DNA of 47,485 nucleotides from Clostridia bacterium (GTDB lineage: Bacteria; Bacillota; Clostridia; Oscillospirales; CAG-382), in assembly GCA_017625615.1 (NCBI GenBank), contig JAGAKP010000006.1:1-47485 (forward strand), written 5' to 3'. The notes beneath the pieces are model-generated. The model did not search any database and was not told the DNA's origin. It worked only from the letters and a program-made list of their open reading frames with translations. Both the position numbers and the translations under genes were made by a program. Positions 14,953 through 22,303 of this stretch are shown piece after piece; position 1 is the first letter of the stretch, and each line of letters opens with the position of its first letter.

Positions 14953-16770
14953 ATGAAAAGATTTATCGCATTTACGCTTGTCGCCGTTATGGCTCTCGTA
15001 GCATTGACCGGCTGTTCGTCGCTTAAGGACGAGGAAAAGGGAGCAAACATATCCGTGTATATGTCTTCTTTCCCCTACTGCCTTGATCCTGCAGTAGTAC
15101 AGCTTGATTCCGACGTTACACAGATACTCGGTCTCGTGTACGAGGGTCTTACCGCTATTAACGAAAACGGTAAGGTCGTCGGCGCACTGGCAGAGGATTG
15201 GTACGGTTATTACGATACCGTTTACGGTGAATACCAGATGTATTTCGTTCTGCGTGACAGCTACTGGAACGACGGACGTAAGGTTTCTGCCGATGACGTT
15301 ATTTATGCGTGGAAGAGAATTCTCGATCCCGCATTTGAAAGCCCTTATGCATCTATACTCTACCCCATCAAGAACGCAAAGGCTGTTAAGTCCGGCGCTA
15401 TGACCAGCGACGACCTCGGTATTGCCGCAGTTGACGATACTCTTCTTTGCATTACCTTTGAGGTAGACTACGATATAGACCTCTTTGCAGAGCAGATCGC
15501 CTGCACCGGTCTCGTTCCCCTGCGTGAGGATATTATTACCGACGCAGAGAAGGACGGCGCTATATGGGACGCAAGTGCTGCTTCCATAGTTTGTAACGGT
15601 CCTTACGGTGTAAAGAACCTTGAAGAAGGTATCCGTCTGGTTCTTGAGAGAAACGCTTCCTACAACAGAGACAGCGAACAGGCTCTCGACAAGGCTGTTA
15701 AGCCCTACAGAATTACCATTACTTATCAGGAAAACACTATTCTCAAGAGTGTTGACGAGGATAAGCGTATCACCGATACCGCATTCCAGGCAAACCGCTT
15801 TGAGGAAGGAAACATATTCCTTATGAGTAACTTCGACAAGGCTTCCTACGCTACCTACGGTGACGATGCCAAGGACGAGGTTGATATGCTCGCTACTTAC
15901 GTTTACTATTTCAACACCTCCAACGAGCTTCTCGCTTCCAAGGAAGTACGTCAAGCGCTCTCTATGGCACTTGACAGAAACGAAATAGTTTCTTCCGTTA
16001 CCGGCACCGGCGAAAAGGCTGTTACCGGCTACGTTCCCACTGGCGTATTCAACACCGGCAGAAAGAATGATTTCCGCGAAGAAGGCGGAGATCTGTTCAG
16101 CGCGTCCGCAAACCTTTCCAAGGCAAAAGAGCTTATGAAGGGCAAGAAGACCGGCACTATCTCTATTGCATATCTTATTCCCGAAACCGAAGACCTTATG
16201 AACGGCAATAAGCGTAAGGTCGTTTACGAAAACGTATACGAAGCAATTGCCGAATACGCAGCAAAGGCTTGGAAGGAGCTTGGCTTTAAGGTTGAGCTCG
16301 TAGGTCTCCACGAGGAAGAGTACAGAACCGCACTTTCCGAGCGTACCTTTGACGTTATCGGTGTTACCAACGTTGTTAACTCCACCGATCCTTACGCATG
16401 GCTCTCCTCCTTCGCAACCCGCTACAGCGGATGCGCAGTTGAGCCTTCCCTCACCGGTGAAGACGTTTACACCGCACACCAGACCAACTGGGAATCCGAA
16501 GCATACGATAAGCTTATGGACGAGGTTTGCTACGAAAGCGACCGCGAAGTAAGAGCAGAAAAGCTTCACGAAGCAGAGCAGATCCTTGCTGACCAATGTC
16601 CCGCAACCGCACTGTTCCGTTACACAAGCTGCTACGTTAAGTCCTCCAAGCTTTCCGGTATCGGCGATACCTACTACTTCGGCTACAGAGATCTCGCTTC
16701 TCTCAAGCTGAAGAACTGGAGAAAGATCAACGCCGCTGAGGAAGAAGCCTCCAACGCAGTTGCAGACTGA
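14953..16770 (+). CDS. Peptide ABC transporter substrate-binding lipoprotein (SBP_bac_5, OppA-like)
   Basis: An extracellular solute-binding lipoprotein for oligopeptides or a similar ligand. The 605 residues start with a lipoprotein signal (KRFIAFTLVAVMALVALTGC, lipobox LTGC). The family 5 pattern follows: LVYEGLTAINENGKVVGALAEDW, FVLRDSYWNDGRKVSADDVIYAWKRILDP, and EVRQALSMALDRNEIV. GGGAGGA precedes the ATG at 14953; the frame upstream of it would be unusual coding. The gene is monocistronic, with a promoter at 14873 and a terminator at 16783. No opp/dpp permease or ATPase genes are present, so it must share a transporter encoded elsewhere or act as a sensor. High-expression codon use. Confidence 0.93.
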   Translation: MKRFIAFTLVAVMALVALTGCSSLKDEEKGANISVYMSSFPYCLDPAVVQLDSDVTQILGLVYEGLTAINENGKVVGALAEDWYGYYDTVYGEYQMYFVLRDSYWNDGRKVSADDVIYAWKRILDPAFESPYASILYPIKNAKAVKSGAMTSDDLGIAAVDDTLLCITFEVDYDIDLFAEQIACTGLVPLREDIITDAEKDGAIWDASAASIVCNGPYGVKNLEEGIRLVLERNASYNRDSEQALDKAVKPYRITITYQENTILKSVDEDKRITDTAFQANRFEEGNIFLMSNFDKASYATYGDDAKDEVDMLATYVYYFNTSNELLASKEVRQALSMALDRNEIVSSVTGTGEKAVTGYVPTGVFNTGRKNDFREEGGDLFSASANLSKAKELMKGKKTGTISIAYLIPETEDLMNGNKRKVVYENVYEAIAEYAAKAWKELGFKVELVGLHEEEYRTALSERTFDVIGVTNVVNSTDPYAWLSSFATRYSGCAVEPSLTGEDVYTAHQTNWESEAYDKLMDEVCYESDREVRAEKLHEAEQILADQCPATALFRYTSCYVKSSKLSGIGDTYYFGYRDLASLKLKNWRKINAAEEEASNAVAD

Positions 16771-16782
16771 TAATACGAATAT

Positions 16783-16814
16783 TAAAAGCTCCCGATTTTC
16801 TCGGGAGCTTTTTT
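16783..16814. terminator. Terminator between the SBP gene and hypB
   Basis: AAAAGCTCCCGA/TCGGGAGCTTTTTT, with A/T runs on both sides, so it can act for both convergent genes. Confidence 0.9.
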
Positions 16815-16821
16815 GTGTTTA

Positions 16822-17490
16822 TTATTGGTTCCAAGCCTGTACGCTTTTATATATCCAATCTGCGAGAGCGGGTATTCCCTCCCCCGTTTTGGCGGAAACG
16901 TAAAGGATATCTATATCGGGGTTGCGCATTCTCGCATACTCCTCTACCTTTGCGGTATCAAAGTCGAAATAGGGCAGAACGTCGGTCTTATTTATTACGA
17001 GAAGCTGACTGGTTTCGTACATAAGGGGATATTTGAGCGGCTTATCGTGTCCCTCGGGCACGGAAAGGATGGTCATATTCTTTACGGCGCCCGTATCAAA
17101 CTCTGCGGGGCACACGAGGTTTCCTACGTTTTCGAGGACAACAAGCTCGTAATCCTCATAGCCAAGCTCCTTTAACCCCTGACGGGTCATATCCGCATCA
17201 AGATGGCACATACCGCCGGTGTGGATCTGTATGGAGGGCACGCCCGCCTCAAGCATGGTTGCGGTGTCCACGGCGGAATCTATGTCCGCCTCCATAACAG
17301 CCATTTTCACTTTATCCTTAAGATACTTGGAAACGGCAAGGAGTACGCTGGTTTTGCCCGAGCCGGGCGATGACATAAGGTTGAGCAAAAAGGTTTTGCT
17401 TTGCTTAAGACTTTCTCTTAAACGGTTTGCGTCCTCATCGTTATTTTGAAACACGCTTTGCTTTACTTCTATTATTTTTATATCTTCCAT
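16822..17490 (-). CDS. hypB: HypB-like nickel-insertion GTPase
   Basis: A GTPase that delivers nickel to hydrogenase precursors in partnership with HypA. The 222-residue protein has the P-loop SSPGSGKTS (about 40-48), EADIDSAVDT, the metal-site pair Cys95-His96 (TGGMCHLDADM), ENVGNLVCPAEFD and NKTD (about 167-170). It lacks the extended N-terminal Cys motif and His-rich region seen in some homologues. The order of genes is hypA-like, iron-sulfur protein, hypB, with one base between the last two. No hydrogenase, urease or other hyp genes are in this window, so the target enzyme is unknown. Confidence 0.92.
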   Translation of the reverse strand: MEDIKIIEVKQSVFQNNDEDANRLRESLKQSKTFLLNLMSSPGSGKTSVLLAVSKYLKDKVKMAVMEADIDSAVDTATMLEAGVPSIQIHTGGMCHLDADMTRQGLKELGYEDYELVVLENVGNLVCPAEFDTGAVKNMTILSVPEGHDKPLKYPLMYETSQLLVINKTDVLPYFDFDTAKVEEYARMRNPDIDILYVSAKTGEGIPALADWIYKSVQAWNQ

Positions 17491-17491
17491 A

Positions 17492-18526
17492 TTATTCTTC
17501 CCAGATCTTGAGATCGAGGTTATAGTCCTTCATAAAGTATTCGTGGAGGTCTTCACGCATAGGCATGGTCTGCTTGAGCTTGATAACGTCCATATTACAT
17601 TTATTCTTGCATATACCGCAGCCAACGCAGAGCTCCTGATCAATAACTACCTTTCCGTCCTCGCCGAAGGTGATAGCCTCAACGGGACAGCCGTTTACGC
17701 CGGATACGCACGCCTTACAGCCGATACACTTGGTACGGTCAGGTACTGCTGTCCAACCCGAGGGGTGGAAGCGGTGGCGCTCCTTGGAAGTGGCGTTACG
17801 GGCAAGGCGCATAGCGATACAGCAGCAGGGACAGCAAAAGCAGATCTCAAGAAATTTATCCATCTGATCGTTGCGGATACCCCAAAGGAGCTGTTCTACC
17901 TCTACCCATACCGCTTGTCCCATAAGACCGTAGGATGCGGCTTTGTCTACGCGGGCGCAGGCTTCCTCGTAGGTTATTTCTTTGCCGAGGTTATGCTTTA
18001 CGATAACTCTGCCCGCTTCGCCGAGGAAGAGACAGCCCACGTCGTGAGGGAAGTCCTTGCAATCGTTTGCCTCGCGGCAAAGGCAGGAGTCCATACCGCC
18101 GATAAAGGTGGCGTTTTTGAGGGACGCCTTGATCATATCCATGGGGACTACGACCTTTTCGCTTTTATCGGTAATATCCACATGGAGAGGCATTACCACG
18201 GTTGAGGTGTGCGCCTCCATATCGGGAGAAAGCATTATACCTTTTTTGTATATTTTTGCCTTCAAGCCGCCCTGCTTCATCCATACGGAGAACTTTATAA
18301 ACATTTTATAAAGCTTGAGTGCAAAAGGCCAGCGTTTATCACTCATATAAATAACGTGCTCTTTAAGGAAATTGTATATTCCCAAGCCGTTGCGCTTGTT
18401 TTCAAAGGGAGGAAAGCCTACCTCCTTGCGGTCAAGACGCTCCCGGTCGAGATAAAGGACGTTGCCCTGCTCGTCAATATTGCTCGCCTGCATAACGGTG
18501 TTTTCTTTAAGCTCTGTTTTGTTCAT
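17492..18526 (-). CDS. Cysteine-rich iron-sulfur protein with two [4Fe-4S] ferredoxin motifs
   Basis: A 344-residue cytoplasmic protein. The C-terminus carries a two-cluster ferredoxin domain: Cys267, 270, 273, 280 (CIGCKACVSGVNGCP) and Cys300, 303, 306, 310 (CVGCGICKNKC). Further cysteines lie in SCLCREANDC (about 147-156), at 165, and in the striking CFCCPCCC (229-236), which could hold another metal site. It is likely an electron carrier or metallocentre scaffold; I do not recognise a named family. It sits between a HypA-like gene and hypB, tightly spaced, so a role in maturation or activity of a nickel or iron-sulfur enzyme is inferred. The ATG at 18526 follows the hypA stop by five bases; an upstream TTG at 18535 is an alternative. 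Confidence 0.82.
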   Translation of the reverse strand: MNKTELKENTVMQASNIDEQGNVLYLDRERLDRKEVGFPPFENKRNGLGIYNFLKEHVIYMSDKRWPFALKLYKMFIKFSVWMKQGGLKAKIYKKGIMLSPDMEAHTSTVVMPLHVDITDKSEKVVVPMDMIKASLKNATFIGGMDSCLCREANDCKDFPHDVGCLFLGEAGRVIVKHNLGKEITYEEACARVDKAASYGLMGQAVWVEVEQLLWGIRNDQMDKFLEICFCCPCCCIAMRLARNATSKERHRFHPSGWTAVPDRTKCIGCKACVSGVNGCPVEAITFGEDGKVVIDQELCVGCGICKNKCNMDVIKLKQTMPMREDLHEYFMKDYNLDLKIWEE

Positions 18527-18531
18527 AGTAA

Positions 18532-18774
18532 TCAATATCCGATCTCTTTAATAATAAGTCCGTTACCGGGCGCCATCCGTATGCGGAGCTGTGCGTTTTT
18601 AAGCAAAGGAAAATTTTCTGTTGCCACGGGAAAAAGCTTTTCAAGAAAAGCGGGAACGAAGGACGAGGATTCGCCTACCTCCAAAGTCATAAACTTTATA
18701 CATTTTATCTTGTTTTTTTCGGCTATCTCGCTTACCGTTTTCACTGCGTGGCAAAGCACACCCAATTCGTGCAT
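18532..18774 (-). CDS. HypA-like protein lacking the zinc finger
   Basis: An 80-residue protein starting MHELGVLCHAVKTVSEIAEKN. It resembles the N-terminal domain of HypA/HybF, including the MHE motif whose His2 binds nickel, the VGESSSFVPAFLEKLF segment (HypA consensus GELSGVVPEAL) and the strand after it. Normal HypA has about 113 residues with two CxxC pairs that bind zinc; here that part is absent and the protein ends soon after the last strand. The ATG at 18774 follows AAAGGA; an open frame to 18855 continues through the promoter and is not coding. First gene of a three-gene operon with hypB. Confidence 0.78.
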   Translation of the reverse strand: MHELGVLCHAVKTVSEIAEKNKIKCIKFMTLEVGESSSFVPAFLEKLFPVATENFPLLKNAQLRIRMAPGNGLIIKEIGY

Positions 18775-18795
18775 AAAACGTTTTTTCCTTTCTTT

Positions 18796-18812
18796 TTTGT
18801 GTTCAACACAAA
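18796..18812. promoter_or_regulatory. 17-bp perfect palindrome, candidate operator of the hyp-like operon
   Basis: TTTGTGTTGAACACAAA read on the minus strand lies between the -10 (18825-18820) and the ribosome site, an ideal place for a repressor. The arms are TTGTG/CACAA as in Rex sites, but the spacing (five bases) is too short for Rex, so the regulator is unknown. Confidence 0.6.
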
Positions 18813-18819
18813 TAACGAC

Positions 18820-18849
18820 ATTATATACTTTAACACACAAAAAAACCAA
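18820..18849 (-). promoter_or_regulatory. Promoter of the hypA-like/hypB operon
   Basis: Minus strand TTGGTT, 18 bp, TATAAT (18825-18820). Confidence 0.65.
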
Positions 18850-18903
18850 TTGCAATAGTAATAATGTGAAAACGCAAGCATTTTGTTAACATTTTTTACA
18901 TAA

Positions 18904-18936
18904 AAAACAAGCTCCCTGTTACGGGAGCTGTTTTTT
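18904..18936 (-). terminator. Terminator after the YhhN-family gene
   Basis: AGCTCCCGTAACAGGGAGCT hairpin on the minus strand, followed by TGTTTTTTA. Confidence 0.85.
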
Positions 18937-19608
18937 GATATTATAAAGGTATACCGAAAAGGCGATCACGCACTGTCCGGGGAAATAGGTGAACATACAT
19001 AAAGGGCTTGCCCAAGAGGGGTCTCCGCCGAAAATGCTGAAGGCAAGGGCTAAATCCGACACGAAAAACATTACGCTTCCCGCAAGGAGAGTAAGGCTTA
19101 CTCCGTCCTTACTGCGAATAGCGTTGGAAAGAGCTTTACCCAGCATAAATGAGATCACCAGAGCGTACACCACAGCCACGGCGGTCATAAGAAAAGAGCC
19201 GTAGCTGAAGGCGGGATATAACGTAACGAACAGAACGGACACAAGCGAGACTGCAACAGTTACGATAACGTCACGCCATGCGGGCTTGCACAAGACGCAG
19301 TACGCCGCGATATACAGAAGGTGTCCCAACACGAAAATGAGCGCGCCCGCAATAAAATCGTTGAACAGCACCACGTCGCCAGCCATACAAAGGGAGAGTC
19401 CGAAAAAGATGAGCAAGGGAAAAAGTATTTTTTTCTTTGCAAAAAAGGTATATCCCAGATTTACAGCGCCCATTAAAACAAATCCCGAGGCGGTGACAGC
19501 CTTAAGAACAATACTGTAATTTGCGCGGTAGACGAAGCACATTACGGCAGTAAAGACTGTCAGCATAAGGTTTACGGCACATAGGGCTTTTTTTGTTTTA
19601 TCTGCCAT
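18919..19608 (-). CDS. YhhN-family membrane protein (lysoplasmalogenase-like)
   Basis: A 229-residue protein with about eight hydrophobic segments. It carries family marks: LCMAGDVVLF near residue 77, FVLGHLLYIAAY, and MFFVSDLALAFSIF near the C-terminus, with the two conserved aspartates used by TMEM86/YhhN lysoplasmalogenases to cut vinyl-ether lysolipids. Plasmalogens are common in anaerobic Clostridia, so this activity is plausible but not shown. Its start codon shares one base with the stop of the MarR gene (TAATG), so it is translationally coupled and probably controlled by that regulator. Confidence 0.85.
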   Translation of the reverse strand: MADKTKKALCAVNLMLTVFTAVMCFVYRANYSIVLKAVTASGFVLMGAVNLGYTFFAKKKILFPLLIFFGLSLCMAGDVVLFNDFIAGALIFVLGHLLYIAAYCVLCKPAWRDVIVTVAVSLVSVLFVTLYPAFSYGSFLMTAVAVVYALVISFMLGKALSNAIRSKDGVSLTLLAGSVMFFVSDLALAFSIFGGDPSWASPLCMFTYFPGQCVIAFSVYLYNIKKQLP

Positions 19609-20060
19609 TATTCGGGTAATCCCTCCTGACTTAAACTGGCGAGATTTTCCGCGATACGCTCAAGAGAATTATAGAACACGGCACGCTCCGAATCCGAAAG
19701 TCCCTTGCCTGCCGTTTCGACGGCAAGACAAGCTCTTTCACGAACGAAGGCGGCAACCCGTTTGCCCTCATCGGTAAGAATTATGCGGGCGCGGTAATGG
19801 TTGGTGCCGCTTCCCTCCTTGGTGACGAGTCCCTTTTTTTCCATTAAAGCGACAGTTCGGGAAACGTCTGCTTTATCCTTGCCGCAAAGGTCGCCAAGAT
19901 GAGTGGCGGTTATGCCCTCCTCATAATGGGACAGCACGGACAAATATGTGGAATGAGTACCCTTAAGACCGATCTTTTCCATTTCGTCTGCGGTTATTTT
20001 GTGCCAATAATGAAATATCTCCATCATTGCAACGGAAAACCTCTCAAATCTGTTTATCAT
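19608..20060 (-). CDS. MarR-family transcriptional regulator
   Basis: A 150-residue winged-helix regulator that should bind DNA as a dimer. The DNA-binding core is THLGDLCGKDKADVSRTVALMEKKGLV (about residues 55-82), followed by the wing (YRARIILTDEGKRVA) and helical dimer arms on both sides. AGGAG lies nine bases before the ATG at 20060. It is the first gene of a two-gene operon with the YhhN-type gene. An inverted repeat TTGAT-N2-ATCAA between its promoter and start is a likely site for autorepression. The ligand is unknown. Confidence 0.93.
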   Translation of the reverse strand: MINRFERFSVAMMEIFHYWHKITADEMEKIGLKGTHSTYLSVLSHYEEGITATHLGDLCGKDKADVSRTVALMEKKGLVTKEGSGTNHYRARIILTDEGKRVAAFVRERACLAVETAGKGLSDSERAVFYNSLERIAENLASLSQEGLPE

Positions 20061-20083
20061 AAGGCAAGCTCCTGCGAAAAACG

Positions 20084-20095
20084 TTGATTTATCAA
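20084..20095. promoter_or_regulatory. Inverted repeat, candidate MarR operator
   Basis: TTGATTTATCAA lies nine bases downstream of the -10 of the marR promoter, where binding would block transcription. Confidence 0.5.
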
Positions 20096-20104
20096 TTTTT
20101 TTAC

Positions 20105-20132
20105 ATTATACCACAAAGATAATAAAAGTCAA
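20105..20132 (-). promoter_or_regulatory. Promoter of the marR operon
   Basis: Minus strand TTGACT (20132-20127), 16 bp, TATAAT (20110-20105), with TGG before the -10. Confidence 0.8.
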
Positions 20133-20169
20133 TACAAACGCCGCCCGAAGTGGGGCGGCGTAAAGCTTT

Positions 20170-21657
20170 TTAGTTATAAACAACGGAATCGAGATTCCAT
20201 TCTGCAAGGATATAGATAACGTAATCCAGCTGCTTGGTGCTAATGGTGGAAGCCTTATAGGTATAATCCCACATTGCGGGATATACGGTGGTATCCATAC
20301 GCTCGGCAAGGATATCGAATATCTGCGTACCGAAGGAATCGTGCATTACCATACAGGAGGGAAGCTCGCTTCTGCCGGTATTGAAGGTATGTGCCCAAGT
20401 TACCTCGGTGCTGTAGACCATCTGAACGTCTGCGCGGTAGCGGGGAACTGAGGTTATATTCTTGTTAACGGAAACGCTCTTGTCAAAGGTGCGGTACCAG
20501 CCGTATTCGAGGATATCGCTGTTGGTTATTTTGCCGTTTTCGTATATGCTGCCGGAGATCATATTGAGGTAAACGGGCATATCGCCGCTCTTGTAAAAAT
20601 CACCCTTCCAGTTAAACTCCTCAAAGGAGCGGGGTGCTGCTTCGGGGAAGGACTTGGAAATGTGATTGAACAATTCCTGATACGCGATAAACGCGCCGTA
20701 ATCCGTCCAGTGGCTGTCGGTCTTGAAATAAAGAGGATATTCGTCGTTCTTGTGCTCCTCAAAGGCGGTGCGGAGGTCGATGACCGTTGCACCTGCGGCG
20801 GAAAGAGTATCGAGAACCTGATCCATACGGCTGTCACCCTTACCCTGCTCGTACTGCTCGGGAACAAGCTCGGGGTATACGGTCATTGCCGCGGGAACTA
20901 CCATATAGATTATCTCGGTATCGAGATTTGCCTTCTTCAGGGTAGAGATACGTCCTGCAACGCGGGTTTTAAGATTATCGAGAGTGCCTGCGTTATAGAG
21001 ATTGGTGTGTTGGAAATCGCGGAGGCACTTCTGATAAAAGAACTGGAAGTTTCCGCCTGCAACGACGCCCTCGGACGTGCCTGCCGCTTTGGGATATACG
21101 GTGGTTTCAAGGGCGTAGCCAACCTGCTTGCCGTTTATCTTCTGCGTGATGGTGACCTCGGCCTTGCTTGCGGTGCAAAGGAAGCGTACGGAATACCAGC
21201 CGTGCCAGCTTTCGGAGGTATATGTCTTGTTTCCGCAGGTGAGCGTGATGGTAGCGCCCTCGTCACACTTACCGAGGACTACCGCATAGGGCTTTTCGGA
21301 AAAGCGGCAGAATTTAACGGTAACGCGGCACTCGTTCACTACCTCGTCCTTGCTTTCCTCGGCGGGAACAGAGGTTTCGGGAGAAGTGCTTGTTTCGTGA
21401 GAAGTGCTTTCCTCGGCGGGAGTGCTCTCTTCGGGTTCGCTTTCCTCGGGAACGCTCTCAACGGGATCGCTTTCTTCAGGAATGCTTTCCTCAGGCTCGC
21501 TCTCTACGGGAGTGCTTTCCGCTTCGGGAAGGGAGGATTCGCTCTTTTCGGACACTTCTCCGCCTTGGGAAGGTGTATCGGACACGTCAGCCGTACCGTT
21601 ACAAGCCGAAAAAACCATAACAACGAGTAAGAGTAATATAAGTAATTTTGATTTCAT
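20170..21657 (-). CDS. DHHW-family lipoprotein with Ser/Pro/Glu-rich linker
   Basis: A 495-residue lipoprotein: signal KSKLLILLLLVVMVFSAC (lipobox FSAC), then a low-complexity linker of about 80 residues built of degenerate ESxP and EESxP units. A Cys-containing beta domain (CRVTVKFCRFSEKPYAV) follows, then a C-terminal domain of about 280 residues with YFKTDSHWTDYGAFIAYQE. The DSHWT motif is the hallmark of DHHW/AlgX-like esterase-fold proteins that often work with an MBOAT acyltransferase on cell-surface polymers; no such partner is adjacent. The ATG at 21657 is chosen because the signal peptide starts there; the longer frame to 21759 runs through the promoter. Linker type resembles the two surface proteins at 35.9-37.5 kb. 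Confidence 0.85.
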   Translation of the reverse strand: MKSKLLILLLLVVMVFSACNGTADVSDTPSQGGEVSEKSESSLPEAESTPVESEPEESIPEESDPVESVPEESEPEESTPAEESTSHETSTSPETSVPAEESKDEVVNECRVTVKFCRFSEKPYAVVLGKCDEGATITLTCGNKTYTSESWHGWYSVRFLCTASKAEVTITQKINGKQVGYALETTVYPKAAGTSEGVVAGGNFQFFYQKCLRDFQHTNLYNAGTLDNLKTRVAGRISTLKKANLDTEIIYMVVPAAMTVYPELVPEQYEQGKGDSRMDQVLDTLSAAGATVIDLRTAFEEHKNDEYPLYFKTDSHWTDYGAFIAYQELFNHISKSFPEAAPRSFEEFNWKGDFYKSGDMPVYLNMISGSIYENGKITNSDILEYGWYRTFDKSVSVNKNITSVPRYRADVQMVYSTEVTWAHTFNTGRSELPSCMVMHDSFGTQIFDILAERMDTTVYPAMWDYTYKASTISTKQLDYVIYILAEWNLDSVVYN

Positions 21658-21687
21658 TTTAAATATTCTTTCAACGACACTTAATAC

Positions 21688-21716
21688 ATTATACCACTTA
21701 TTTTTACGTTTTTCAA
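21688..21716 (-). promoter_or_regulatory. Promoter of the DHHW lipoprotein gene
   Basis: Minus strand TTGAAA (21716-21711), 17 bp, TATAAT (21693-21688), with TGG before the -10. It overlaps the 3' end of the M50 protease gene. Confidence 0.82.
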
Positions 21717-22300
21717 TGTTTTTTGTAAATATTGGCGGCGGCAGTAAGTCCGATGACACCCGGATTGAAGCCGGAAAAGACCACCGCCAGCGCGGAAAGA
21801 ATAAAAAACGCCCATTTTGACAAGACTTCTGCCCTTTTCACAAAGACGTGCTCGCTTCCCTCTCCATAGCGGTTACAGTAAAAAGAAATAAGGGCGCAAT
21901 ATCCGTCGTTGCCCGCAAGGGGCAAAAGATTTACAAAGGCAAGAAAAAGGTTTGCCAAAGCAAAATACAAAGGATACGGCAAGCGGAAAAAATATGCGGG
22001 CGCAAAGACAAGTGCGAATACTGCAAGATTTACGAGAGGTCCCGATAAATAGATCGCAATATCGTTTTCTTGGGACAGGGTGCCCGAGGTGACTATCCGC
22101 GCGCCGAGGGGCATTATGTCAACACGTTTTACACTGCCGCCCGATATTCGGATAGCAAAGAGATGTCCCGCCTCGTGCAGGAGTGCCGCGAGCACAAGGA
22201 GGCAAAAGGGATACAAGCCTTCTATATACAATAATACCCCGAGACAAGGAAGCGTTAGAATATGCAGGCGGATATTAAGGCGGGGAAAAAGAATGAAAAT
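21713..22300 (-). CDS. spoIVFB: M50 site-2 protease, SpoIVFB-like, probable AUU start
   Basis: An intramembrane zinc protease; in Bacillus SpoIVFB cuts pro-sigma-K in the mother cell. The zinc motif is HEAGH within LLVLAALLHEAGHLFAIRISG, and the second ligand site is NLLPLAGNDGYCAL. Five to six membrane segments. The first ATG/GTG/TTG-type codon (TTG at 22231) has no ribosome site and would remove the first helix. The same frame extends to an in-frame stop at 22306, and an ATT at 22300 lies seven bases after GGAGGG (22313-22308). It gives a family-like N-terminus FPRLNIRLHILTLPCLGVLL. I therefore place the start at 22300 (195 residues). A small membrane protein gene precedes it, as spoIVFA does in Bacillus. 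Confidence 0.82.
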   Translation of the reverse strand: MFILFPRLNIRLHILTLPCLGVLLYIEGLYPFCLLVLAALLHEAGHLFAIRISGGSVKRVDIMPLGARIVTSGTLSQENDIAIYLSGPLVNLAVFALVFAPAYFFRLPYPLYFALANLFLAFVNLLPLAGNDGYCALISFYCNRYGEGSEHVFVKRAEVLSKWAFFILSALAVVFSGFNPGVIGLTAAANIYKKH

Positions 22301-22303
22301 TTT

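Noticed and set aside
14866..16596. 576-codon open frame on the minus strand
   Set aside because: Exact antisense of the peptide-binding protein gene, rich in Cys/Val/Gly runs, with no domain or ribosome site; an effect of codon bias on the plus strand.
18796..18812. Rex operator
   Set aside because: The arms TTGTG/CACAA match, but the spacing is five bases instead of eight, so the palindrome is reported without naming Rex.
21404..21820. Plus-strand open frame of 138 codons with GSLSSGTLS repeats
   Set aside because: Antisense of the ESxP linker of the DHHW lipoprotein; the repeat is a reflection of that linker.
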